From DAOUKH01 sp034421515 (GTDB taxonomy: Bacteria > Chloroflexota > Dehalococcoidia > SHYB01): a stretch of 47,714 bases of DNA. The stretch lies in the NCBI GenBank assembly GCA_034421515.1, contig DAOUKH010000026.1, positions 1 to 47,714 on the forward strand. Direction: 5' to 3'. Numbering within the stretch: position 1 is the first letter of the stretch; every line of letters starts with the position of its first letter. Below, piece after piece: positions 16,889 to 24,259 of the stretch. The notes under the pieces were generated by a model that had not been told where the DNA came from, made no database searches, and saw only the letters and a list, made by a program, of their open reading frames with translations. A program made the translations under genes and the position numbers.

Positions 16889-17749
16889 ATGCGGGCGACG
16901 ACACGCTTCCGACAACTGCTGGAGCGGCCCGGCATCATCGTTGCGCCGGGCGCCTACGACTGCCTGAGCGCGGCGCTGGTCGAGCGGGCGGGGTTCGACG
17001 CGGTCTATATGACCGGCGCGGGCACCTCGATCGCCCGGCTGGGCGCACCCGACCTGGGCCTCGCCACGGCGGACGACATGACGCGGAACGCCGGGGCCAT
17101 CGCCGGCGCGGTCGACATCCCCCTGATCTCCGACGCCGACACCGGCTACGGGGGCGTGCTCAACATCCAGCGCGTCATCCGCGAGTATGAGCGGGTCGGC
17201 GCGGCGGCGATCCACCTGGAAGACCAGGTCTCCCCGAAGCGCTGTGGCCACCTCGACAACAAGGAAGTCGTCTCGACGGAGGACATGGCGCGGAAGATCC
17301 GCGCCGCCGTCGACGCGCGCACCGACCCCGACTTCACCATCATCGCGCGGACGGACGCCCTCGCGGTCACCGGCTGGGAGGACACCATCGAGCGGGGCCA
17401 GGCCTTCGTCGAGGCCGGCGCCGACGTGCTCTTCGTCGAGGCGCTGCGCTCGCGGGAGGACGTCGAACGCGCCGCGGCCAGCTTCAACGCGCCGCTGCTC
17501 TACAACTACGTCGAGTCGGGCAAGTCGCCGCTGCTGACGGCGTCGGAGTTGGAGGAGATCGGCTACAAGATCGTCATCTTTCCCGCCTCCGGCATGCTCA
17601 GCGCCATCAAGGCCATCGAGATCACGCTGGACGAGCTGAAGTCCACCGGCGCGACGCACAAGGCCGACGGCCGCATGGTGACGCTGCACGACGCCTTCGA
17701 GCTCGTGGGGATGAGCGACATGCTCGCCCGCGACGCGCACTACTCCTGA
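16889..17749 (+). CDS. isocitrate lyase/PEP mutase family lyase (methylisocitrate lyase-like)
   Basis: A 286-residue TIM-barrel protein of the ICL/PEPM superfamily. VAPGAYDCLSAALVE, DADTGYGG (metal-binding Asp) and the signature KRCGH with Cys119 point to a lyase of the 2-methylisocitrate or 2,3-dimethylmalate type rather than PEP mutase. Such enzymes cleave a 2-hydroxy-dicarboxylate to pyruvate or glyoxylate plus a second acid. It follows the acyl-CoA ligase by 7 bases and precedes leuC by 11, so all three are probably one transcript. Oxaloacetate decarboxylase is a possible alternative. Confidence 0.88.
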   Translation: MRATTRFRQLLERPGIIVAPGAYDCLSAALVERAGFDAVYMTGAGTSIARLGAPDLGLATADDMTRNAGAIAGAVDIPLISDADTGYGGVLNIQRVIREYERVGAAAIHLEDQVSPKRCGHLDNKEVVSTEDMARKIRAAVDARTDPDFTIIARTDALAVTGWEDTIERGQAFVEAGADVLFVEALRSREDVERAAASFNAPLLYNYVESGKSPLLTASELEEIGYKIVIFPASGMLSAIKAIEITLDELKSTGATHKADGRMVTLHDAFELVGMSDMLARDAHYS

Positions 17750-17760
17750 GCGGGGCCGCC

Positions 17761-19164
17761 ATGTCCGGCCCGCGCACCATGTACCGGAAGATCTGGGATG
17801 CGCACGTGGCGCATGCCGAGCCGGGCAAGCCCGACCTCCTCTACGTCGACCTGCACCTCATTCACGAGCTGCACCCCCACGAGTTCGACGCCCTCCGCGA
17901 GGCGGGCCGACGGGTGCGCCGTCCCGACCTCACCGTGGCGACGGTCGACCACAACGTCCCCACCACCGACCGCTCGCTCCCCATCGCCGACGACATGGCG
18001 CGGGCCCAGATCGACGCGATGGAGCGGAATTCCGCCGAGTTTGGCGTCGAGTTCCACGGCCTCAACGACCCCGGCCAGGGCATCGTCCACGTCATCGGCC
18101 CCGAGCAGGGCTACACGCAGCCCGGCATGGTGATCGTCTGCGGCGACAGCCACACCTCGACGCACGGGGCGTTCGGCGCGCTCGCCTTCGGCATCGGCTC
18201 CTCGCAGGTCGAGCACGTCTTGGCGCTGCAGTGCATCCCGCAGACACCGTCGCCGGTGATGGAGATTCGCGTCGAGGGAACGCTGGGACGCGGCGTTACG
18301 CCGAAAGACCTCATCCTCGCCATCATCGGCGAGATCGGCATCGACGGCGCGACCGGCCACGTGATCGAGTACACCGGCTCGGCGATCCGCGGCCTCTCCA
18401 TGGAGGGCCGCATGACGGTGTGCAACATGTCGATCGAGGCCGGGGCGCGCGCCGGCATGATCGCCCCCGACGATACGACCTTCACCTATCTGGAAGGCAA
18501 ACCGCGCGCCCCTCAGGGCCGCGACTTCGCCGACGCCGTCGAGCGCTGGCGCGAGTTGCCCAGCGACGAGGGCGCCCCCTTCGACCGCACCGTAAAAATC
18601 GACGCCTCGTCCCTCGCGCCTTATGTCACGTGGGGCACCAACCCCGGCATGACGACGCAGGTTACCGGCAACGTCCCCGATCCCGACAGCCTGCCGTCGG
18701 AGGCCGAGCGCAAGGCGGCGCGAGCCGCCCTGGACTACATGGGCCTCGAAGGCGGCGAGGCCATCCAAGAGCTCGCCATCGACCGGGCCTTCGTCGGCTC
18801 CTGCACCAACGGCCGCATCGAAGACCTGCGCGCCGCCGCCGAGGTGGCGCGGGGTCGCCGCGTCGCGCCGTCGGTGCGCGCGATGGTCGTGCCCGGCTCG
18901 ACGATGGTGAAGCGGCAGGCGGAGGCGGAAGGGCTCGACCGGGTCTTCATCGACGCCGGTTTCGAGTGGCGCAACGCCGGCTGCTCGATGTGCGTGGCCA
19001 TGAACGGCGACATGCTGGCGCCCGGCGAGCGCTGCGCCTCGACCACCAACCGCAACTTCGAAGGCCGCCAGGGGCGCGGCGGGCGCACCCACCTCGTCAG
19101 CCCCGCCATGGCCGCCGCGGCCGCGATCGCGGGCCGCTTCGTCGACGTCCGCGACTGGGAGTAG
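17761..19164 (+). CDS. leuC: 3-isopropylmalate dehydratase large subunit
   Basis: A 467-residue aconitase-family protein that follows E. coli LeuC (466 aa) closely end to end: VTWGTNPGM, GDSHTSTHGAFGALAFGIG and NRNFEGRQGRGGRTHL are all present. The [4Fe-4S] ligands are Cys348 (GSCTNGR), Cys408 and Cys411 (GCSMC). LeuC with LeuD isomerises 2- to 3-isopropylmalate in leucine synthesis. No leuD follows; the next 149 bases hold only a repeat. It starts 11 bases after the lyase gene in a catabolic operon, so it may hydrate an alkylmalate-like intermediate or pair with a LeuD encoded elsewhere. Confidence 0.93.
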   Translation: MSGPRTMYRKIWDAHVAHAEPGKPDLLYVDLHLIHELHPHEFDALREAGRRVRRPDLTVATVDHNVPTTDRSLPIADDMARAQIDAMERNSAEFGVEFHGLNDPGQGIVHVIGPEQGYTQPGMVIVCGDSHTSTHGAFGALAFGIGSSQVEHVLALQCIPQTPSPVMEIRVEGTLGRGVTPKDLILAIIGEIGIDGATGHVIEYTGSAIRGLSMEGRMTVCNMSIEAGARAGMIAPDDTTFTYLEGKPRAPQGRDFADAVERWRELPSDEGAPFDRTVKIDASSLAPYVTWGTNPGMTTQVTGNVPDPDSLPSEAERKAARAALDYMGLEGGEAIQELAIDRAFVGSCTNGRIEDLRAAAEVARGRRVAPSVRAMVVPGSTMVKRQAEAEGLDRVFIDAGFEWRNAGCSMCVAMNGDMLAPGERCASTTNRNFEGRQGRGGRTHLVSPAMAAAAAIAGRFVDVRDWE

Positions 19165-19198
19165 CGGGCGGTGTGGTAGGCTCTAGCGCGGCTGGGGA

Positions 19199-19276
19199 GG
19201 GGCGCCCTTCGGGCGCCCGCGCGCCTTGCGGCGCGCGCCCTCTCTCAATCTCCCCCAGAGGGGGAGAGGTTTAAGG
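19199..19276. repeat. intergenic palindromic repeat, three-hairpin module
   Basis: GGGCGCCC-ttc-GGGCGCCC, then GCGCGCC-ttgc-GGCGCGC, then CCCTCTCTCAATCTCCCCC with AGAGGGGGAGAGGTTTAAGG. Same three-hairpin order as 998-1066. It separates leuC from the next operon. Confidence 0.8.
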
Positions 19277-19313
19277 CGGCTCCCCTAGACAGGGAGATCG
19301 AAGGAAGGAGCGC

Positions 19314-19703
19314 ATGGCTGAGTCGAAGTGGCGGAAGGCGCCGCAGTCGTTGATCGACACGTTCGAGGCGGTGATGCCGGGCCCGCCGGAGGTGGAGCGG
19401 CGGAAGATGTTCGGCTACCCCACCTGTTTCGTGAACGGCAACCTGATGGGCGGCCTGCACCAGTCCGACATGATCCTGCGCCTGCCGGAAGGCGACCGCG
19501 AGGCGCTGCTCGCCGAAGGCGGACGGCCCTTCGAGCCGATGGCCGGGCGCCCGATGCGGGAGTACGTGGTCGCGCCCCAAGAAATGCTCGACGACCAGCC
19601 AAGACTCCAGGACTGGATCGCCAAGTCGCTGGCCTACGCCTCCAGCCTGCCGCCGAAGGAGCGCAAACCGCGCAAGAAGAAGGCGAAGCGTTCGCAGCGA
19701 TGA
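19314..19703 (+). CDS. TfoX/Sxy N-terminal domain protein
   Basis: A 129-residue protein whose core (residues 10-100) matches the TfoX_N domain: VERRKMFGYPTCFVNGNLMG, then DMILRLPEGDRE and a short MREYVVAPQEML. The last 20 residues are Lys/Arg-rich (KERKPRKKKAKRSQR), suggesting nucleic-acid contact. In enteric bacteria TfoX/Sxy regulates competence; lone TfoX_N proteins in other phyla have no known role. GAAGGAAGGAG precedes ATG 19314. Its stop overlaps the next start by four bases (ATGA, 19700-19703), so the two are translationally coupled. Confidence 0.85.
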   Translation: MAESKWRKAPQSLIDTFEAVMPGPPEVERRKMFGYPTCFVNGNLMGGLHQSDMILRLPEGDREALLAEGGRPFEPMAGRPMREYVVAPQEMLDDQPRLQDWIAKSLAYASSLPPKERKPRKKKAKRSQR

Positions 19704-21391
19704 TCGACCTCATCATCAAGAACGCGCGCATCGTCGACGGCTCCGGCGCGCCCTCGTACGCGGGAAGTGTCGCCGTCGACGGCGGCCGCATCGTGGGCAC
19801 GGGCGACGCATGGCGGGAGGCGCGGCGGGTCATCGACGCCGGCGGCCTCGCCGTCGCGCCCGGCTTCTTCGACATGCACACCCACTACGACGCGCAACTG
19901 CTTTGGGACCCGTTGTGCACCTCGTCATGCTGGCACGGCGTCACCACCGTGCTCACCGGCAACTGCGGGTTCAGCATCGCCCCCGCCGCGGCGCGCGACC
20001 GCGAGTACACCAAGCAGCTCTTTTGCCGCGTCGAGGGCATCCCCCTCGACATCTTCGAGCGCGTGGTCAGTTGGGAGTGGGAGAGCTTCGGCGAGTTTCT
20101 CGACAAGCTGCCGCCCCCGGGAGTCAACGTCGCCACACAGGTCGGCCACTCCGCGCTCCGCCACTACGTCATGGGACAGGAATCGCACGAGCGGGAGGCC
20201 AAGCCCGGCGAGATCGCGGCGATGGCCGAGGTGCTCAAGGAGTCGGTGCGCCAGGGCGCGGCGGGCTTCTCGACGCTGAAGGCCGACTTCGAGCGCGGCC
20301 CCGACGGCGGGCCCGTCCCCAGCCAGTGCGCCACGCTCGACGAGCTGCGCGCTCTCGGCATGGCCCTGGGGGAGCTCGGCCGCGGCGTCATGACGATCTC
20401 GCCGCACCCCGGCGCCGCCGACATCAGCCCCGAGTTCCAGGACTTCCTCATCGAGCTCAGCCGCGACTCCGGCCGCCCCATGGTGTGGAACGCCTTCCAG
20501 CACCGGTGGGACATGCCCGACAAGTGGAAGGAGCTGCTCGCCTTCATGGAGACGGCGGCGGAGCGCGAGGCCAGGGTCTACTCGGTGGCCAAGTGCCAGC
20601 GCCTCGACCTCGAGTTCGACCTCCGCAGCACGACGATGTTTAACTGGTTCCCCACCTGGGACGCCATCATCAAGAAGCCGCACGAGGAGAAGCTGCGCCT
20701 CTTCGCCGAACCTTCAGTGCGGGAGACGCTGCGCGACGAGTACCTCAACCTGCCCGCCGAAGGGGCGGGGTCGATGGTGAACCGCTCGAAGATCGTCCAC
20801 GTGCGGGAGGTCCGGCTGCCCGAGCACGAGGCCTACGTCGACCGGCGGGTGGCCGACGCCGCCGCCGAACGCGGTGAGAACCTGGTCGACTTCATGCTCG
20901 ACCTCGCGCTGGCCGAAGACCTCTCGACCCGCTTCGTCTACTACGGCCTCATGAACGGCGACATGGACGCGGTGAGCGAGATCCTGAAGGGGCCGTACTG
21001 CCTGCCCGGAGTCTCCGACGCCGGCGCGCACCTCGATATGGACTGCGGCGTCGACTTCACCGGCCGCTTCTTGGGCCACTGGGTCCGCGAGCGCGAGATC
21101 ATGTCGATCGAGGAGGGCGTCCGCCGCCTGACGTCGATGCCCGCCGCCATCCTCGGCTACCATGACCGCGGTCTGGTCGCCGAAGGCATGGCGGCCGACC
21201 TCGTACTCTTCGACCCCGACACGATCCAAGCGAAGCCCCGCGAGTGGCTGGACGACGTGCCGGGAGGCGGACGGCGCATCGTGCAGCGGCCCGTCGGCGT
21301 CAAGGCGGTGTTCGTCAACGGCGAGGCGCTGATCGAGGAAGGCGAGCACACCGGGGCGCGTCCCGGCAAACTGCTCCCGGCTGGCGCGTAA
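19700..21391 (+). CDS. N-acyl-D-amino-acid deacylase-type amidohydrolase
   Basis: A 563-residue amidohydrolase of the D-aminoacylase family. It has the metal motif H60-T-H62 in FFDMHTHYDAQL, the Cys of LTGNCGFS used for zinc in D-aminoacylases, and the catalytic Asp of GVSDAGAHLD. A small beta-sandwich is formed by the N-terminus (IIKNARIVDGSGA) and the C-terminus (VKAVFVNGEALIEEGEHTG). It hydrolyses an amide or cyclic imide; the true substrate may not be an N-acyl-D-amino acid. ATG 19700 overlaps the TfoX_N stop by four bases. A paralogue of the same family lies at 25593-27305. Confidence 0.9.
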   Translation: MIDLIIKNARIVDGSGAPSYAGSVAVDGGRIVGTGDAWREARRVIDAGGLAVAPGFFDMHTHYDAQLLWDPLCTSSCWHGVTTVLTGNCGFSIAPAAARDREYTKQLFCRVEGIPLDIFERVVSWEWESFGEFLDKLPPPGVNVATQVGHSALRHYVMGQESHEREAKPGEIAAMAEVLKESVRQGAAGFSTLKADFERGPDGGPVPSQCATLDELRALGMALGELGRGVMTISPHPGAADISPEFQDFLIELSRDSGRPMVWNAFQHRWDMPDKWKELLAFMETAAEREARVYSVAKCQRLDLEFDLRSTTMFNWFPTWDAIIKKPHEEKLRLFAEPSVRETLRDEYLNLPAEGAGSMVNRSKIVHVREVRLPEHEAYVDRRVADAAAERGENLVDFMLDLALAEDLSTRFVYYGLMNGDMDAVSEILKGPYCLPGVSDAGAHLDMDCGVDFTGRFLGHWVREREIMSIEEGVRRLTSMPAAILGYHDRGLVAEGMAADLVLFDPDTIQAKPREWLDDVPGGGRRIVQRPVGVKAVFVNGEALIEEGEHTGARPGKLLPAGA

Positions 21392-21412
21392 GGAAGTTCA
21401 CAGGAGGGCGCG

Positions 21413-21853
21413 ATGGCCCGCGACGATACGGCCCAGCCCAAGCTGGGCGACTACCTGGACGTGATGAGTCAGGCGATCTTCCAGAGCGGCATGTCGTGGA
21501 AGATGATCGAGCGGAAGTGGCCGGGGACGCACGCAGCCTTCCACGGCTTCGACATCGACTGGGTGGCGAACATGAGCCCCGACGAGGTCGACGCCCTGGC
21601 ACAGGACACCCGCATCATCCGGAACCGGCGCAAGATCGAGGCCATCGTGACCAACGCGAACCGGATGCTGGAGCTTGAACAGGAGCACGGCTCGTTCGAG
21701 AACTATCTGAAGAGCCACGGCGACTTCGAATCGACGCTGGCGAGCGTGAAGAAGAACTTCAAGTACATGGGCGACATCGGGACCTACTTCTTCCTACACG
21801 TCGTCGGCTGCGACGTCCCGCCCCACGAGGAGTTCTGCAACCGGGCCAACTAG
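21413..21853 (+). CDS. short DNA-3-methyladenine glycosylase I (Tag)-like protein
   Basis: A 146-residue protein of the Tag (HhH-GPD) superfamily: FQSGMSWKMIERKWPGTHAA, then DTRIIRNRRKIEAIVTNA and FKYMGDIGTYFFLHVVGC match E. coli Tag (187 aa) region by region. The N-terminal 30 residues with two zinc ligands are missing, and the Glu of Tag's GQQAGLSW region (E38) is Ala here, while the Trp is kept. It may excise another lesion or be a non-enzymatic relative. AGGAGGG precedes ATG 21413, so the short N-terminus looks genuine. It lies 21 bases after the amidohydrolase gene. Confidence 0.75.
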   Translation: MARDDTAQPKLGDYLDVMSQAIFQSGMSWKMIERKWPGTHAAFHGFDIDWVANMSPDEVDALAQDTRIIRNRRKIEAIVTNANRMLELEQEHGSFENYLKSHGDFESTLASVKKNFKYMGDIGTYFFLHVVGCDVPPHEEFCNRAN

Positions 21854-21880
21854 GCGCGGCGGAGGTCAAGGAGGCACGGA

Positions 21881-22585
21881 ATGGCTGAGCGGAGAGTGAC
21901 ACTGGCCGTGGCGGGACTGGCGATGGACGCCTTCGCCGCCGACCCCGACGGCGCGGGGCCGCATCCGGGCGTCGTGGTCATCATGCACGCGCCGGGGCTC
22001 GACGTCTTCACCGAGGAAATGGCGCGCCGGCTCGCGGGTGAGGGCTACGCCGCCATCGCGCCGCAGCTCTATCACCGCCAGGACCTGACAACGGACGAGA
22101 CGGGGCTGGAGCGCATGGCCAAGCTCCACGACGAAGAGGTCATCGCCGACATCGGCGCCTGCGTCGAGCATTTCCAGGGGCGGAGCGACGTCACCGACGA
22201 CGTCGGCATCATCGGCTTCTGCATGGGAGGGCGTATCACCTTCCTGGCGGCGACGGCAATCCCCGCCTTCCGCGCCGCGGTCCCGTTCTACGGCGGCCAC
22301 ATGGACGCCGCTTGGGGAGACGGTCCAACGGTGATCGAGCGCCTCCCCGGCATCGGCTGCCCCATCCTGGCCTTCTTCGGCGGCCTGGACGGCAACCCAT
22401 CGCCGGAGATGATGCGGCGCCTCGACGCCGAGCTGACCCGTCTGGGCAAGGAGCACGACTTCCGCGATTTCGCCGACGCCGGCCACGCCTTCATGAACTA
22501 CACCAACCCCGCGTTCTACCGCGAGGCTGCGGCGGAGCAAGCGTGGGAACTGACGCTGGAGTTCCTGGGGGCGCGGCTTCGATAG
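21881..22585 (+). CDS. dienelactone hydrolase family protein
   Basis: A 234-residue alpha/beta hydrolase of the dienelactone hydrolase family. The nucleophile is Cys114 in GFCMGG, the acid is the Asp of FGGLDGNPS and the base is the His of ADAGHAFMN, giving the family's Cys-Asp-His triad. GEGYAAIAPQLYHR is also typical. It would hydrolyse a lactone or enol ester, classically in chloroaromatic breakdown. AAGGAGG precedes ATG 21881. It is the last gene of the TfoX_N operon, 27 bases after the Tag-like gene. Confidence 0.9.
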   Translation: MAERRVTLAVAGLAMDAFAADPDGAGPHPGVVVIMHAPGLDVFTEEMARRLAGEGYAAIAPQLYHRQDLTTDETGLERMAKLHDEEVIADIGACVEHFQGRSDVTDDVGIIGFCMGGRITFLAATAIPAFRAAVPFYGGHMDAAWGDGPTVIERLPGIGCPILAFFGGLDGNPSPEMMRRLDAELTRLGKEHDFRDFADAGHAFMNYTNPAFYREAAAEQAWELTLEFLGARLR

Positions 22586-22733
22586 CCCGTGGAGGTTGTG
22601 AGGGGGCCCCTCATCTCAATCTTCTCCCGCGGGGAGAAGAGGGGTACCTCCGCACCCCGCCCCGGCCCTCTCTCAGTCTCTCCCAAAGGGAGAGAGGCTT
22701 AAGGTGGCCTCCCCCAGAGGGGGAGAGGCTTGG
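22584..22733. repeat. composite intergenic repeat of about 130 bp
   Basis: Starts AGCCCGTGGAGGTTG, then GGCCCCTCATCTCAATCTTC, a CTTCTCCC-GCG-GGGAGAAG hairpin, CCTCCGCACCCC, and the CCCTCTCTCAGTCTCTCCC hairpin ending in GCTTAAGG, plus a second short hairpin. The whole order recurs at 35493-35615. Confidence 0.8.
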
Positions 22734-22734
22734 G

Positions 22735-22995
22735 CTAGCGCAGACCCAGCCGGCTGAGGATGTTGGGCAGCGGCGGGTTGACCTCGAAGTCGCCGTCGGG
22801 GTAGACGACGGTGGGGATGGTCCGGCCGCCTTCCTGCAGACGTTCGACCTCGGCGCGGGCGGCGGGGTCGCTGTCGATGTCCCGCTTGTCGTAGGGGATC
22901 GACGCTTGCTCGAGTGACCTCTCGAGCATCCTGCAGAAGCTTCACCAATCGGCGCCGAAGACGGTGAGCCGTTGGACGGTCGCCTGCTCGCTCAT
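22735..22995 (-). CDS. glutaredoxin-like selenoprotein with Sec (UGA) at the first redox position
   Basis: An 86-residue thioredoxin-fold redoxin read through an in-frame TGA at codon 18 (22944-22942). Residues run VFGADW-U-SFCRMLERSL, so UGA takes the first Cys of the CxxC motif and Cys21 is the second. The cis-Pro motif TIPTVVYPDG follows. ATG 22995 has AGGAGGA 5 bases upstream, overlapping the stop of the CaiB gene; a start after the TGA would lose the active site. Bases 12-34 after the UGA form a hairpin with a GGUC loop (separate entry). It probably reduces disulfides, mixed thiols or peroxides in the cytosol. Alternatives are a TGC-to-TGA sequencing error or a pseudogene. Confidence 0.85.
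22904..22944 (-). promoter_or_regulatory. candidate bacterial SECIS element
   Basis: Right after the UGA codon the mRNA folds into UGCUCGAG / CUCGAGCA (8 bp, 22928-22921 with 22914-22907) around the loop AGGUCA. The loop contains GGUC (22919-22916), as in the E. coli fdhF SECIS. There are 22 bases between UGA and the loop GG, inside the known bacterial range. GCUU next to the UGA can also pair with AAGC beyond the stem. Confidence 0.8.
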
Positions 22996-23005
22996 CTCGT
23001 TCCTC

Positions 23006-24259
23006 CTAGATGACGCCCAGATCGGAGAGGGCGCTGAGCCGTTCGAGGGACAACCCCATTTCGTTGTGGTAGATCGCTACGTTGTCCTCGCCGAGGAGCG
23101 GCGCCCGGCGCCGGATGCGCCACGGGGTCTCGTGGAAGATGTAGGGCGCGCCGACGTAGGTGAAGGTCTCGCCGAGCTCGGGGTGCTCGACGTCGACGAA
23201 GAAGCCGCGGTCGTGCAGGTGCTCGTCTTCCAGCAGGTCGGACGGGGCCCGCACCGGCGTCCACTGCAGGCCCCGCTGCTGCCCGCCGTGGTAGATGTCG
23301 TTGGAGGTCAGCTTCTTGCTGAGGGCGCGCACGGCTTCGAGCAGCTGGGGCATGACGGTGGCGAGGTTGTCGGGGTCGAGGTACTTGTCCTCCATGAGTT
23401 CGCCGGCGAGGCCGTGCTCGTTGAGCCAGTCGCGCAAGACCATGAATTCTTCCAGCTTGACGCGGGGCATGAAACAGTTGGCGTAGCGCCCGTCGCCGCA
23501 CAGGTTTTGGACGTTCGGGGAGCCGTTCAGGGAGGCGTGGCGACCGGTCTGGCGAATGCGGTTCGTGCCGGTGTTGACGTAGTCGGGGAAGGCGCCCTCG
23601 GTGCAGAGGGCGACGGCCTCGTGGACGGCGAGGTCGATGTACTCGCCGGCGCCGCGGCGTCCGCGGTTGATGAGGGCGATGAGGACGGCGATGAAGGCGT
23701 AGTTCGCGCCCAGGTGCCAGGCGTTGCCGCCGCCGGGGGCGATCGGCGTGTTGAAGGGGTCATCGACGAGGTCGTAGCCGCAGACGCCCATCTGGCCGCC
23801 GGAGGCCATGAGGGTGAGGTCGGTGGCCTTCATGTGGCGCCACGGGCCCGACTGTCCGAAGGGCGTGATGGAGCAATAGACAAGCGGCCCGGCGCCGTTG
23901 CCGGCGATGTCGTCGTAGCCGAGACCGAGGGCGGGCATGACGCCGGGGTCGGCGGACTCGATGACGACGTCGGCCCTCTTGGCGAGGTCCTTGAAGAGGC
24001 CGCGGCCGTCGGGAGTGCCGAGGTCGAGGGTGAGGCTGCGCTTGCTGGTGTTGTACGTCCAGAAATAGAGGCTGCGGTTGAGGTCGGGCACGTCGCCGTA
24101 GAAGGGACCGACGCGGCGGCAGCGCGAGCCCTCGCGGGGCTCGATGAGGACGACGTCGGCGCCCATGTCGGCGAGGAGCTTGCCGGTCAGCTGGCTCTTC
24201 TCGTCACCCACCTCCAGGACGCGGAGGCCGCCGAGCGCCTGCGGGCTCTCGCCGTTCAC
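23006..24259 (-). CDS. CaiB/BaiF family CoA-transferase, probably non-catalytic subunit
   Basis: A 417-residue class III CoA-transferase family protein. LGGLRVLEVGDEKSQLTGKL, ITPFGQSGPWRHM and GAGEYIDLAVHEA are typical of the family. Aligned by eye with the protein at 7940-9166, the nucleophilic Asp position is Trp (GNAWHLGAN), so it should not form the acyl-enzyme. It overlaps the preceding CaiB gene, which keeps the Asp, by four bases (GTGA, 24256-24259), so I infer one enzyme with a catalytic and a structural subunit, as in benzylsuccinate CoA-transferase BbsEF. GTG 24259 was chosen from this overlap. The selenoprotein gene follows after 10 bases. Confidence 0.88.
   Translation of the reverse strand: MNGESPQALGGLRVLEVGDEKSQLTGKLLADMGADVVLIEPREGSRCRRVGPFYGDVPDLNRSLYFWTYNTSKRSLTLDLGTPDGRGLFKDLAKRADVVIESADPGVMPALGLGYDDIAGNGAGPLVYCSITPFGQSGPWRHMKATDLTLMASGGQMGVCGYDLVDDPFNTPIAPGGGNAWHLGANYAFIAVLIALINRGRRGAGEYIDLAVHEAVALCTEGAFPDYVNTGTNRIRQTGRHASLNGSPNVQNLCGDGRYANCFMPRVKLEEFMVLRDWLNEHGLAGELMEDKYLDPDNLATVMPQLLEAVRALSKKLTSNDIYHGGQQRGLQWTPVRAPSDLLEDEHLHDRGFFVDVEHPELGETFTYVGAPYIFHETPWRIRRRAPLLGEDNVAIYHNEMGLSLERLSALSDLGVI

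Noticed and set aside
22735..22929. A stand-alone 64-residue protein starting at ATG 22929
   Set aside because: It has no ribosome site of its own, would lose the first strand and active site of the redoxin fold, and lies in frame behind ATG 22995 with a strong site. Reading through the UGA explains the sequence better.
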